Assembly: GCF_002196855.1 (NCBI RefSeq)
Contig: NZ_NIPW01000022.1
Location: 1 to 64,000 of the forward strand
Direction: 5' to 3'
Length of the DNA: 64,000 nucleotides
DNA from: Haematobacter genomosp. 1
GTDB taxonomy: Bacteria > Pseudomonadota > Alphaproteobacteria > Rhodobacterales > Rhodobacteraceae
Shown: in pieces, positions 17,791-26,990 of the stretch
Layout: each line of letters opens with the position of its first letter
Position numbering within the stretch: the first letter of the stretch is position 1
The notes under the pieces: model-generated
The model's database searches: none
The model's input: the letters and a program-made list of their open reading frames with translations, nothing else
Told to the model about the DNA's origin: nothing
Translations under genes and position numbers: made by a program

Positions 17791-18396
17791 TCATGTCCCC
17801 CGCAGCAACCCCATGGCGATGAGGGTCATCACCAGAGCGATCAGCCCATCCACCAGCCGCCATGTGCCGGGGCGGGCGAAGACCGGCCGGAGCAGCCGCG
17901 CGCCATATCCGAGTGCGAAGAAGAACATCACCGATCCAAGGATTGCCCCGGCTGCAAAGGCAGGCCGCTCGCCCGCGAACTGGGTGGAGACGGAGCCCAG
18001 CAGGACGACGGTATCCAGATAGACATGCGGATTGAGCCAGGTGATCGCCAGACAGGCCAGCACCACCTGCCGGAGCGCCGCCGGGGGAGCGCCGGTGACG
18101 GTCAGTGCCGCCTCCGACCGAAGCGCGGAGCGGAGGCTGCGGACGGCATACCACAGCAGGAAGGCCGCGCCGCCATAGCGCATCACCGGTTCCAGCCACG
18201 GAAACAGCGCGGTGATCCGCCCGAAGCCCGCGACACCCAGCGTCACCAGCACCGCATCCGACAGGGCGCAGGTCAGACAGACGGCGAACACATGCTCATT
18301 CCGCAGCCCCTGCCGCAGAACAAAGGCATTCTGCGCCCCGATCGCCACGATAAGTCCAAGTGACATGGTCAAACCGGAGAAGAAGGCGACGGTCAT
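17791..18396 (-). CDS. argO: LysE/ArgO-family amino acid exporter
   Basis: Predicted 201 aa with six hydrophobic segments, the usual LysE topology. The N-terminal GLIVAIGAQNAFVLRQGL and the ITWLNPHVYLDTVVLLGS segment are the family signatures. ArgO exports arginine and LysE exports lysine and arginine. It is divergent from an argP-like regulator, the same arrangement as argO/argP and lysE/lysG. Because that regulator is frameshifted, basal or altered control is expected unless the frameshift is a sequence error. Confidence 0.9.
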   Translation of the reverse strand: MTVAFFSGLTMSLGLIVAIGAQNAFVLRQGLRNEHVFAVCLTCALSDAVLVTLGVAGFGRITALFPWLEPVMRYGGAAFLLWYAVRSLRSALRSEAALTVTGAPPAALRQVVLACLAITWLNPHVYLDTVVLLGSVSTQFAGERPAFAAGAILGSVMFFFALGYGARLLRPVFARPGTWRLVDGLIALVMTLIAMGLLRGT

Positions 18397-18485
18397 CGAA
18401 TGCTCCCTGAATGTGCGTCCTTGCAGTAGGCGGTGCGGGGGGCGTTAATCAAATTAATGCAGCTCACGCCGATTCAGGAAAATTC

Positions 18486-19375
18486 ATGATCGACTATCCT
18501 TCGGCCCGCGCCGTGGCGCTGGTGGTGGAGACGGGGAGCTTTGAGCGCGCCGCGCGGGTTCTGAACATCACGCCCTCTGCCGTGTCGCAACGTGTCCGGC
18601 AGTTGGAGGAGCGGCTGGGCGCGGTGCTGATCGAACGCGGCACGCCCTGCCGCGCGACGGAAAAGGGCGCGTGGCTTTGCCGGCATGTGGAGCAGGTCGG
18701 GTTGCTGGAGCAGGACCTGCTCCGCCATCTCCCGGGACTGACAAAGGCGAGGGGCAGCGGGTGACATTGAACATCGCTACCAATGCCGACAGCCTGGGCA
18801 CCTGGTTTCTGCCTGCCGTCGCGCCCTTCACCGCGGAAACGGGCTATCTGCTCAACATCGGGATCGACGATCAGGATCACACGGCGGACTGGCTGCGCAG
18901 CGGGCGGGTGCTCGCCGCGGTGACGGGTCTGGAAACACCGGTGCAGGGCTGCTGCATCCAGCGGCTGGGAAGCCTGCGCTACCACGCCACGGCCAGCCCG
19001 GTGTTCATCGCGCGCCACTTCCCCCATGGCGTGACGGCTGCGGCGATGGCCGACGCGCCTGCACTGACCTATGACCAGAAGGACCGGCTTCAGCACCGCT
19101 GGCTGGAGACGCAGCTGGGGCAGGGGGCCGTGTCGCCGACGCACTGGCTGCCCTCCACGCAGGGCTTCGTCGATGCGACGCTGGCGGGGATGGGCTGGGC
19201 GCTGAATCCGGCGGGGCTCGTGGCGGAAGCGCTGGATGGGGGGCGGCTGGCGGAGCTGATCCCCGGCGCGGTGCTGGACGTGCCGCTCTACTGGCAGGTC
19301 AACCGGCTGGCGGCGGAAAGGCTTGCCCCGCTGACCCGGAGCATCGTCGCGGCGGCCCGTCATGCTTTGGTGTGA
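18486..19375 (+). pseudogene. argP: argP-like LysR regulator interrupted by a frameshift
   Basis: Two reading frames together make one ArgP/LysG-type protein of about 296 residues. The first (18486-18764) carries the winged helix with SFERAARVLNITPSAVSQRV and stops at TGA 18762-18764. The second, one base out of phase, picks up with VTLNIATNADSLGTWFLPAV and runs to 19375 as the effector domain, whose NADSLGTWF segment is a clear ArgP mark. Restoring one G in the GGG run at 18759-18761 would rejoin the frames. No slippery heptamer is present, so a mutation or sequencing error is likelier than programmed frameshifting. Target: the divergent argO. Confidence 0.82.
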
Positions 19376-19593
19376 CGCGACGTCATTCCGCACTTGCGGA
19401 GCGGCAGCGAAGCGGGCATCGTTCACGCCGCACCATAACGCATGGCAAGCCATGCCCGTTTTCCAGGCTTCCCGAAATTTCGCGTCGCCAAGAAGCACCT
19501 TCACGAAATGAATACATATCCCCCGACCCTGCAACCGTCATAATCGCAGGACGCCCGGCGTCCGACCGGGAGCAGGGGGGAGTTCCAGAAACG
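19376..19593 (+). other. Leader region of the NCS2 permease gene
   Basis: No gene is supported. A short hairpin CCGCACTTGCGG (19388-19399) just after argP could be a weak terminator. A second one, GGACGC-CCG-GCGTCC (19549-19563), lies 13 bases before the ribosome-binding purine run at 19576-19582 and could affect translation. No known riboswitch core was recognised. Confidence 0.4.
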
Positions 19594-20988
19594 ATGACCA
19601 AGATCGATCCCATCGACGCATGTCCGCCGAGCGGGCAGCTCATGCCGCTCGCGTTGCAGCATGTGCTCGTGATGTATGCAGGCGCGGTCGCCGTGCCGCT
19701 GATCGTCGGTCGCGCGCTGAACCTGTCGCCGCAGGAGGTCGCCTTCCTCATCAGCGCCGACCTGTTCGCCTGCGGCATCGCCACGATCATCCAGTCCTGG
19801 GGGATTCCCGGTTTCGGCATCAGGATGCCGGTGATGATGGGCGTGACCTTCGCCTCCGTCGGGCCGATCCTGTCCATCGCGGGCACGACCGATGTCGGGC
19901 TGACCGGGATCTTCGGTTCGGTCATCGCGGCGGGGTTGTTCGGCATCGCCATCGCACCCTTCATCTCGCGGTTGCTGCCGCTGTTTCCGCCGGTGGTGAC
20001 GGGGACGATCATCCTGGTCATCGGCATCTCGCTCATGCGGGTCGGGATCAACTGGGCGGGCGGCGGGGTGCCGACGCTGACCAGGGTCGTCGACGGGGTG
20101 CCGGGGCAGTTTCCCAACCCCGCCTATGCGCAGCCGCAGGGGCTGATGATCGCGGGGTTCGTCCTGCTGGTCATCCTGGCGCTGCTGCGCTGGACGACGG
20201 GCTTCCTGCGCAACATCGCGGTTCTGCTGGGTATCGTGGCCGGCTGCGTGATGGCCTCGGTGCTTGGCCTGATGCATTTCGACAAGGTGGCGCAGGCGCA
20301 TTGGGTGGATATCGTGCTGCCCTTCCACTTTGGGATGCCGACCTTTCACCTCATCCCCATCCTGACGATGTGCATCGTCATGATCGTGACGCTGATCGAA
20401 TCGCTCGGCATGTTCCTCGCGCTTGGCGAGATGACGGAGCGGAAGGTGAGCAAGAGTGCGCTGACACGGGGGCTGCGGGCAGATGGTCTCGGCACGCTGA
20501 TCGGCGGTGTGTTCAACACTTTTCCCTACACGTCATTCTCGCAGAACGTGGGGCTTGTCGGGGTGACCGGCATCCGCTCCCGCTGGGTGACGGTGGCGGG
20601 CGGCGCGATCATGATCTGTCTCGGGCTGCTGCCCAAGATGGCGGCACTGGTGGAATCGGTGCCGCAGGTGGTGCTGGGCGGCGCGGGGATCGTGATGTTC
20701 GGCATGGTGGCGGTAACCGGGGTGCGCATCCTCTCCACCGTGGATTTCCGCACCCGCCCGAACGACCTTTTCATCGTTGCCGTGTCCGTGGGCTTCGGGA
20801 TGATCCCCATCGTCGCACCGGGATTTTTCCAGTCGCTTCCGCATGATCTGCATCCGCTGCTGGAATCAGGCATCCTGCTTGCGGCGATCATCTCCGTCGT
20901 GCTGAATCTGTTCTTCAACGGGATGCGGTCCGAAACCTCGGTCGAGCGGGAGACGGCGGGCGCCGCGGCCAGCGCGGAGCACTGCTGA
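19594..20988 (+). CDS. NCS2-family nucleobase:cation symporter (xanthine/urate/uracil type)
   Basis: Predicted 464 aa with 12-14 hydrophobic segments. Family marks are SGQLMPLALQHVLVMYAGAV at about residues 11-30, the QSWGIPGFGIRMPVMMG segment and GVFNTFPYTSFSQNVGLVGVTG near 310-330, which includes the NCS2 signature N-x-G-x(4)-T-G. The TFPYTSFSQNVG form and the QH near helix 1 lean to the purine (xanthine or uric acid) branch. A purine-rich GGGGGGAG lies 11 bases before the ATG. The end of the gene is tandemly duplicated. Confidence 0.88.
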   Translation: MTKIDPIDACPPSGQLMPLALQHVLVMYAGAVAVPLIVGRALNLSPQEVAFLISADLFACGIATIIQSWGIPGFGIRMPVMMGVTFASVGPILSIAGTTDVGLTGIFGSVIAAGLFGIAIAPFISRLLPLFPPVVTGTIILVIGISLMRVGINWAGGGVPTLTRVVDGVPGQFPNPAYAQPQGLMIAGFVLLVILALLRWTTGFLRNIAVLLGIVAGCVMASVLGLMHFDKVAQAHWVDIVLPFHFGMPTFHLIPILTMCIVMIVTLIESLGMFLALGEMTERKVSKSALTRGLRADGLGTLIGGVFNTFPYTSFSQNVGLVGVTGIRSRWVTVAGGAIMICLGLLPKMAALVESVPQVVLGGAGIVMFGMVAVTGVRILSTVDFRTRPNDLFIVAVSVGFGMIPIVAPGFFQSLPHDLHPLLESGILLAAIISVVLNLFFNGMRSETSVERETAGAAASAEHC

Positions 20989-21006
20989 CGCCCGGAGCAC
21001 TGCTGA
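20975..21006 (+). repeat. 18-bp-period tandem duplication across a stop codon
   Basis: CGGAGCACTGCTGA occurs at 20975-20988, ending exactly with the permease TGA stop, and again at 20993-21006. Confidence 0.9.
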
Positions 21007-21009
21007 TAC

Positions 21010-22293
21010 CTAGGCCGCGTCGCCCAGCGTGGCCTCAGGATCGACAAGATACCGCTGCGCCAGGGGCGCGGCGGCGGCACCCAGGGCACGCGCGTCCGGG
21101 CCGACCGTGCCCGCCTGTATCTGCGGCGGCGTGATCCCGGAAAGGTCCATGCCGCGGAGCGCCGTCTCCGTATGCGACACCACCTCCGCGCGTATCCGCG
21201 CGGGCATCCAGCCATCCACCAGCACTGCCTCCAGCTCCAGCAGGGCGCAGGCCGAGAGCGTGGCAGAGGCCAGTCCCGCGGCCGCACCGCCGATCCAGCG
21301 CGAAAGAACCGCCGGATCCACGTCCCAGTGGTCGGGGCTGGTCCAGAGTTGATCCGACGACTGGCCCGCCGTCTCCATCGCGCGGGCGAGGCTGGAGGTG
21401 GAGGCGACTTCCAGCAGCCGCACCATCCGCCCGTCCGGTCCGGGAACCGGCATGGTCGCCACGCCCGCCGCATTGCCGCCCCGCCCGGTGAACAGACGCC
21501 CGTTCAGGACCAGCCCGCCGCCGATGAAGTAACCGAAGTAGAAGTAGAGAAAGTCGCGCGGCTTCTCTCCCGTCCCGAACACGAGTTCCGCCCCGCAGGC
21601 GGCGGTCGCGTCGTTCTGAAGATGCACCGGCAGGCCGGTGAGAGCGGCCAGCGCCGCCTGCATGTCGGTGTTTCGCCACGGCTCCATCATCTCCGGCGGC
21701 GCGTCGATGTGGCGGCTCCATTCCCAGAGCTGAAAGGGCATGGCCAGCCCCAGCCCGCCGACCCGGCTGCGCAGCGGCGCGGGAAGCTCCGCCAACAACC
21801 CCTCCTGCTCCCGCTCCACAAAGGCCAAGACCGCGTCAGGCGTGGGGTAGGGATAGACCTGCCGCCGCTTGCCCCGGATGCGGCCGAGGAAATCGGTGAG
21901 CAGCAGGTCCGCCGAACGCCGCCCGATCTTCAGCCCGAGGAAGAACGCCCCGTCCGCCGCCAGCGACATCGGCACGGAGGGTTGCCCGATCCGCCCGCGC
22001 TGCGGTGTGCCGCGCTGGATCAGTCCCTCCTCCTCCAGCGCGCGCATGATGACGGAGACGGTCTGGGCCGACAGACCGGTCGCCCGCGCGATATCGGATT
22101 TCGCCACGCCGCTGTTCCGGCGCAGCAGCGACAGCACCAGCCGTTCGTTGTGTGCACGCATTGCGGATTGGTTCGAGCCGCGCAGCCCGACCCCTTCGGG
22201 GGGTGCCCTTTCAGGCAAGATCTCCGCCTTTGCCACCCTGTCCTCCCGCTTGGCCGGATGGGGCGCCCTGCTCCGGTGGTAGCAATCTGCCAT
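21010..22293 (-). CDS. frcR: ROK-family transcriptional regulator (FrcR-like)
   Basis: Predicted 427 aa. A winged-helix N-terminal domain (VAKSDIARATGLSAQTVSVIMRALEEEGL, about 64-92) is followed by a ROK kinase-fold domain used for sugar sensing (QNDATAACGAELVFG, YFGYFIGGGLVLNGRLF). ROK regulators repress sugar uptake operons until the sugar binds. It is divergent from frcBCAK, as in the Sinorhizobium meliloti fructose/mannose/ribose system. The exact start is uncertain: the domain proper begins near GSNQSAMRAHNERL, and the first 35 residues could be leader. Confidence 0.85.
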   Translation of the reverse strand: MADCYHRSRAPHPAKREDRVAKAEILPERAPPEGVGLRGSNQSAMRAHNERLVLSLLRRNSGVAKSDIARATGLSAQTVSVIMRALEEEGLIQRGTPQRGRIGQPSVPMSLAADGAFFLGLKIGRRSADLLLTDFLGRIRGKRRQVYPYPTPDAVLAFVEREQEGLLAELPAPLRSRVGGLGLAMPFQLWEWSRHIDAPPEMMEPWRNTDMQAALAALTGLPVHLQNDATAACGAELVFGTGEKPRDFLYFYFGYFIGGGLVLNGRLFTGRGGNAAGVATMPVPGPDGRMVRLLEVASTSSLARAMETAGQSSDQLWTSPDHWDVDPAVLSRWIGGAAAGLASATLSACALLELEAVLVDGWMPARIRAEVVSHTETALRGMDLSGITPPQIQAGTVGPDARALGAAAAPLAQRYLVDPEATLGDAA

Positions 22294-22315
22294 CGAAGGC
22301 GGTGGGAGGCAATAT

Positions 22316-22332
22316 TAAATCAGAGTGATTTA
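22316..22332. promoter_or_regulatory. Candidate FrcR operator
   Basis: Perfect palindrome TAAATCA-GAG-TGATTTA in the 126-base gap between divergent frcR and frcB, in a locally AT-rich stretch where a promoter is expected. The assignment is by position and symmetry. Confidence 0.6.
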
Positions 22333-22419
22333 TTTATCTTGACGCAAGGGGGCGATTCGGATTTCTCTCCCTGAACCGGAGGGGGCCCGCGGCGAGACGC
22401 GGGAATACGGGAGGAAACC

Positions 22420-23466
22420 ATGAACGGCAGGATTGCACGACGCAGGACAACGGGACGACGCGCTCTTTGGGCGGCATCGGCCATCATGATCGCCGCCACG
22501 CCGGCGCTGGCGGCAGATCCGCCCACCGCCTGTCTTGTCACCAAGACGGACACCAATCCGTTCTTCGTGAAGATGAAGGAGGGGGCCGTCGCCAAGGCAA
22601 AGGAACTGGGCGTCAACCTCAAGACCTATGCCGGCAAGATCGACGGGGACCACGAAGGTCAGGTCGCCGCGGTGGAGGCCTGTATCGCGGGCGGCGCCAA
22701 GGGGATCATGATCACCGCCTCGGACACCAAGGCCATCGTCGATGTGCTCGACCAGGCCCGGCAGGCCGGGATCCTCGTGATCGCGCTCGATACCCCGCTG
22801 GACCCGCCTGACGCGGCGGATGCCACATTCGCCACCGACAACTTCAAGGCGGGCGAGCTTATCGGCCAATGGGCAAAGGCCACGATGGGCGACAAGGCTG
22901 CGAGCGCGAAGATCGCGATGCTCGACCTCGGTATCTCCCAGCCGTCGGTGGATGTGCTGCGCGATCAGGGGTTCCTGTCGGGCTTCGGTATTGACCTTGC
23001 CGATCCGCACCGCTGGGGGGATGAGACCGACCCGCGTATCGTCGGAAACGAGGTGACGAGCGGCAACGAGGAGGGTGGGCTGAACGCGATGGAGGCCCTG
23101 CTGACCAAGGATCCGCAGATCAACATGGTCTATACGATCAACGAACCCGCCGCTGCCGGCGCCTATGAGGCGCTGAAGGCTGCGGGCCGGGACAAGGACG
23201 TGCTCATCGTCTCCGTTGATGGCGGCTGTCCGGGGGTTTCCAACGTCAAGGCCGGGGTGATCGGGGCGACATCGCAGCAATATCCGCTGATGATGGCCGC
23301 GCTCGGCGTGGAGGCGATCGCGAAATTCGCCGCCGATGGCACGAAACCCGCGCCTACGCCCGGCAAGGACTTCTTCGACACCGGCGTGGCTCTGGTCACC
23401 GACCACCCGGTCTCCGGGCTGGACTCCATCGACAGCACCAAGGCCACCAGCCTCTGCTGGGGCTAG
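22420..23466 (+). CDS. frcB: Sugar ABC transporter periplasmic binding protein
   Basis: Predicted 348 aa. A twin-Arg-rich leader and hydrophobic stretch (about 1-32, ending TPALAADPP) direct export. The mature part is a ribose-type binding fold: [53 protein letters not shown] and a C-terminal hinge. The sequence order matches FrcB of rhizobia, which binds fructose, mannose and ribose. GGAGGAAACC precedes the ATG. First gene of frcBCAK. Confidence 0.88.
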   Translation: MNGRIARRRTTGRRALWAASAIMIAATPALAADPPTACLVTKTDTNPFFVKMKEGAVAKAKELGVNLKTYAGKIDGDHEGQVAAVEACIAGGAKGIMITASDTKAIVDVLDQARQAGILVIALDTPLDPPDAADATFATDNFKAGELIGQWAKATMGDKAASAKIAMLDLGISQPSVDVLRDQGFLSGFGIDLADPHRWGDETDPRIVGNEVTSGNEEGGLNAMEALLTKDPQINMVYTINEPAAAGAYEALKAAGRDKDVLIVSVDGGCPGVSNVKAGVIGATSQQYPLMMAALGVEAIAKFAADGTKPAPTPGKDFFDTGVALVTDHPVSGLDSIDSTKATSLCWG

Positions 23467-23525
23467 GCGCAGGACGGACTGGGCGGCCCCGGCCGCCCTC
23501 CCCCCACGTGTGAGGGAGAAACCCA

Positions 23526-24596
23526 ATGGCGGATGCCAAGATCGTCGGCGGCTTCGAGGAGGGCCTGAAGGGTGCCTCCGGCGGGGTCGCGGAATTTCAG
23601 GACAACAGGACCACGCTGAAGAAGCTTCAGCAATGGCTGCACCATACGCCATCGGCGGTGCCGCTGATCGTGCTTGTGGCCTCCATCATCGCCTTCGGGC
23701 TGCTCTCACCGAATTTCCTCACGGCAACAACGCTGTCCACCATCCTGCAGCAGATTTCCATCGTGGGAATTCTGGGCATCGCGCAGGCGCTGATCGTGCT
23801 GACGGCGGGGATCGACCTTTCGGTCGGTGCCATCGCGGTGTTCTCCTCCGTGCTGATGGGGCAGTTCACCTTCCGCTACGGCATACCGGCACCCGCGGCC
23901 ATCGCGCTGGGGCTGATGCTCGGCACGGCGATGGGTCTGCTGAACGGCTGGCTGGTGGCGCGGCTGCGCCTGCCGCCCTTCATCGCGACACTGGGGACAT
24001 GGCAGATCCTGCTGGCCTCCAACTTCATCTTCTCCAAGAACGAGACGATCCGGTCCTCCGATATCGCCGAACAGGCGCCCATGCTCCAGTTCTGGGGCAA
24101 TTCGATCCAGCCGGGGGGCGTCAAGGTGCTCTACGCGGTATTCCTCATGGTGGCGCTGGTTGCGGTGATGGCCTGGGTGCTCCGCCACACGGCCTGGGGG
24201 CGGCACGTCTATGCGACGGGTGACGACCCCGTGGCGGCGGAACTGGCGGGCGTGCCGACGAAGCGGCGGCTGATGCAGGTCTATGCGCTGGCCGGTTTCT
24301 TCTGCGCGGTGGCTGGCTGGGTGATGATCGGGCGCTTCGGCTCCGTCTCTCCCACGGCGTCCACCGGGCAGCTTGGCAATATCCAGTCGATCACCGCCGT
24401 CGTCATCGGGGGGATCTCGCTCTTTGGCGGGCGGGGATCCATCGTCGGCATGTTCTTCGGCGCGATGATCGTCGGCGTCTTCGAGATGGGCCTGCGCCTT
24501 GTCGGCACCGACCCGCAATGGACCTTCTTCCTGATCGGCGTGCTCATCATCTGCGCCGTGGCGGTGGACCAGTGGATCAGAAAGGTTTCCGTATGA
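23526..24596 (+). CDS. frcC: Sugar ABC transporter permease
   Basis: Predicted 356 aa with eight to ten hydrophobic helices after a hydrophilic N-terminus of about 45 residues. The ribose-type permease signature VLTAGIDLSVGAIAVFSSVL is near residue 95 and AVVIGGISLFGGRGSIVGMFFGA near 295. It forms the channel served by FrcB and FrcA. Its stop overlaps the frcA start by 4 bases (ATGA). Confidence 0.9.
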   Translation: MADAKIVGGFEEGLKGASGGVAEFQDNRTTLKKLQQWLHHTPSAVPLIVLVASIIAFGLLSPNFLTATTLSTILQQISIVGILGIAQALIVLTAGIDLSVGAIAVFSSVLMGQFTFRYGIPAPAAIALGLMLGTAMGLLNGWLVARLRLPPFIATLGTWQILLASNFIFSKNETIRSSDIAEQAPMLQFWGNSIQPGGVKVLYAVFLMVALVAVMAWVLRHTAWGRHVYATGDDPVAAELAGVPTKRRLMQVYALAGFFCAVAGWVMIGRFGSVSPTASTGQLGNIQSITAVVIGGISLFGGRGSIVGMFFGAMIVGVFEMGLRLVGTDPQWTFFLIGVLIICAVAVDQWIRKVSV

Positions 24597-25372
24597 CCGA
24601 ACCTCTGCTCAAGGCGCGTGGGCTGGTGAAACGCTACGGCCGTGTCACGGCGCTCGACAATTGCGACTTCGACCTGATGCCGGGGGAGATCCTTGCGGTG
24701 ATCGGGGACAACGGGGCGGGGAAATCCTCGCTCATCAAGGCGCTCTCCGGCGCGATCCGCCCCGATGACGGGGAGATCACGCTGGAGGGCCGCGCCGTCT
24801 CCTTCCGCTCCCCGATCGAGGCCCGGGGGGCGGGGATCGAGACGGTCTATCAGACCCTCGCCATGAGCCCGGCGCTTTCCATCGCCGACAACATGTTCAT
24901 GGGGCGGGAGTGGCGGAAACCCGGCCTTGCCGGCAAGGTGTTCCGGCAACTGGACCGCCCCCGGATGGAAGCCTTCGCCCGCGAGAAGCTGAGCGAGCTG
25001 GGGCTCATGACCATCCAGAACATCACCCAGCCGGTGGAGACCCTCTCGGGCGGGCAGCGGCAGGGCGTGGCGGTGGCGCGGGCGGCGGCCTTCGGCTCCA
25101 AGGTGGTGATCCTCGACGAGCCGACGGCCGCGCTCGGCGTGAAAGAGAGCCGCCGCGTGCTCGACCTCATCAGCGACGTGCGCTCGCGGGGGCTGCCGGT
25201 GATCCTCATCAGCCACAACATGCCGCATGTGTTCGAGGTGGCGGACCGCATCCATATCCACCGTCTGGGGCGCAGGCTCTGCGTGATCCGGCCGGGCGAT
25301 CACTCCATGTCGGATGCCGTGGCCTTCATGACCGGCGCCAAGGTGCCGGAAGGCGCGGCGCAGGCGGCATGA
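24593..25372 (+). CDS. frcA: Sugar ABC transporter ATPase, single-domain
   Basis: Predicted 259 aa. Walker A GDNGAGKSS near 38, signature LSGGQRQGVAVARA near 145 and Walker B VVILDEPTAALG near 165 are complete; the switch histidine is in LISHNMPHV. Most ribose-type ATPases carry two ABC domains, whereas FrcA-type proteins have one and act as a homodimer. It overlaps both neighbours by 4 bases, showing tight coupling with frcC and frcK. Confidence 0.92.
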   Translation: MTEPLLKARGLVKRYGRVTALDNCDFDLMPGEILAVIGDNGAGKSSLIKALSGAIRPDDGEITLEGRAVSFRSPIEARGAGIETVYQTLAMSPALSIADNMFMGREWRKPGLAGKVFRQLDRPRMEAFAREKLSELGLMTIQNITQPVETLSGGQRQGVAVARAAAFGSKVVILDEPTAALGVKESRRVLDLISDVRSRGLPVILISHNMPHVFEVADRIHIHRLGRRLCVIRPGDHSMSDAVAFMTGAKVPEGAAQAA

Positions 25373-25995
25373 GAGAGGTCGCGGACCTCGCCGCGCTGAT
25401 CCGCGCGCGCGCGTCTGACGGCGCGCGTTTCCTCACGGGGATCGCCGGGCCGCCGGGTGCGGGCAAATCCACCCTCGCCGCCCGGCTGGTCGCCGAACTG
25501 GGACCGGAGGCGCGGCTGATCCCGATGGACGGGTTCCATTACGACAATGCCGTGCTGGCCGCCCGGGGCCTGATGGATCGCAAGGGCGCGCCGGAGACCT
25601 TCGACGCTGGCGGTTTCGTGGCGCTCCTGACGCGGCTTCGTGCGGGCGAGGAGGCGGCCATCCCCGTGTTTGATCGCGCCGCCGACCTTGCCCGTGCCGG
25701 TGCCGATATCGTGGAGAGACGACACCGGCTGCTGGTGGTGGAGGGCAATTACCTGCTCCTGCCCGAGGGCGCGTGGCGCGGCGTCGCGCCGCTTCTCCAC
25801 CTGACGGTTTTGCTCGACGTGCCGGAGCAGGAGTTGGAGCGCAGGCTGATCCGCCGCTGGCTGGAGCACGGCCTTCCCGAACCGGCGGCGCGGGCCAGGG
25901 CACTTGGCAACGACATGACCAATGCGCGGCTGGTGCTTGGCCGCTCGACCCCTGCCGAGGTGCGGTTTTCCGATCAGGTCGCGGCGGGAGACTGA
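25369..25995 (+). CDS. frcK: P-loop sugar kinase-like protein of the frc operon
   Basis: Predicted 208 aa. It belongs to the phosphoribulokinase/uridine kinase/pantothenate kinase group of P-loop kinases: Walker A GPPGAGKST near 27, the PMDGFHYDN motif near 56 and LLVVEGNYLLL near 125. FrcK in rhizobia is the kinase gene closing the same operon, presumably phosphorylating the imported sugar, though its substrate is not established. The last 22 bases overlap the convergent LysR gene. Confidence 0.86.
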   Translation: MREVADLAALIRARASDGARFLTGIAGPPGAGKSTLAARLVAELGPEARLIPMDGFHYDNAVLAARGLMDRKGAPETFDAGGFVALLTRLRAGEEAAIPVFDRAADLARAGADIVERRHRLLVVEGNYLLLPEGAWRGVAPLLHLTVLLDVPEQELERRLIRRWLEHGLPEPAARARALGNDMTNARLVLGRSTPAEVRFSDQVAAGD

Positions 25996-26897
25996 CCGCC
26001 GGCCCCCGCTGGGGCGGTCAGGGCCGTGGCGCGCGCGATCCTGACGAAACCGGCGATGTAGTCGGTTGCCTCCTCTCCTACGCGCACGCCTACATGGATG
26101 GACTTCGGCAATCCCTCCGCCCCGATCCGGGCCGCGCGGATCGGCAGGCCGCGGCCCTCCTCCCTCAGCAGCCAGTCCGGCACCGCGCTCACCCCCCGGC
26201 CTGCGGCGACGAGTTGCAGCATCATGTCCGTCGTCTCCACCGTCCGGTGACGGGCGGGGCTGACATGGGCGGGGGCGAGAAAGCGGGTGAATACGTCCAG
26301 CCGCTCGGGCGGCACGGGATAGGTGATGAGCACCTCGCCCGCCAGATCGCCGGGCAGGGCAACGGCCCCGATCGGGTGATCCTCGGGCACCGCCAGCACC
26401 AGCTCGTAGTCAAAGACCGGCGCATAGGCGATCTCGGGCCGCTCCATGGGGTCGGGGGTGATGATGAGGTCGATCTCATGACCCAAGAGCGCGCCCAGAC
26501 CGCCGAAGCGGAACGCCGTGCGGATCTCCAGATCCACATCCGGCCATGCGGCCAGATAGGGGGAGACGACCCGCATGAGCCACTGCTGGCAGGGGTGGCA
26601 CTCCATTCCCACGCGGAGCGCGCCGCGCTGGCCGGAGGCGTAGTCGGCGAGCACGGCTTCGGCATGGTCGAGCTGCGGCAACACCCGCTGCGCCAGCGCC
26701 AGCAGATATTCCCCCGCCTGCGTCAGCCGCAGGGCGCGCCCCTCGCGCAGCCACACCGCGACATCATACCGTTCCTCGAACTTCCGCATGGTATGGGACA
26801 GCGCGGACTGGGTGACATTCAGCCGTTCCGCCGCCGCCGTGAGGCTGCCGAGACGATCGACCTCACGCAGGATCATCAGGTGTTGGCGGTCGAGCAT
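25974..26897 (-). CDS. LysR-family regulator, MetR-like
   Basis: Predicted 307 aa. The winged helix (GSLTAAAERLNVTQSALSHTMRKFEERYDVAVW, about 17-49) and the effector domain have MetR-like marks: HPCQQWLMRVV and a long C-terminal effector segment. MetR senses homocysteine and controls methionine synthesis genes; the assignment to that branch rests on overall similarity and is not certain. It is divergent from a small gene of unknown function across a gap holding a palindrome. The ATG at 26897 is preferred because it starts at the HTH; an earlier ATG would place a TGA-rich palindrome inside the coding sequence. Confidence 0.8.
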   Translation of the reverse strand: MLDRQHLMILREVDRLGSLTAAAERLNVTQSALSHTMRKFEERYDVAVWLREGRALRLTQAGEYLLALAQRVLPQLDHAEAVLADYASGQRGALRVGMECHPCQQWLMRVVSPYLAAWPDVDLEIRTAFRFGGLGALLGHEIDLIITPDPMERPEIAYAPVFDYELVLAVPEDHPIGAVALPGDLAGEVLITYPVPPERLDVFTRFLAPAHVSPARHRTVETTDMMLQLVAAGRGVSAVPDWLLREEGRGLPIRAARIGAEGLPKSIHVGVRVGEEATDYIAGFVRIARATALTAPAGAGGQSPAAT

Positions 26898-26909
26898 ACA
26901 TGATCTCCG

Positions 26910-26925
26910 TTCATGAATACATGAA
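26910..26925. promoter_or_regulatory. Candidate LysR operator
   Basis: TTCATG-AATA-CATGAA, a perfect 6-bp-arm palindrome 13 bases upstream of the LysR start, in the divergent gap. It resembles the TGAA/TTCA half-sites of MetR operators, although their order is inverted. Confidence 0.5.
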
Positions 26926-26990
26926 GTTATACCATTTCCGCTCATGTTTCCACACGGCTATGGAGGGGTGAGCAGAAAAGGAGACCCGCC

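Noticed and set aside
18755-18770. Programmed -1 frameshifting in argP
   Set aside because: No slippery heptamer or downstream stem-loop was seen; a lost G in a G run explains the two frames more simply.
19376-19593. Purine riboswitch before the NCS2 permease
   Set aside because: The leader has two small hairpins but none of the conserved three-way junction sequence could be matched.
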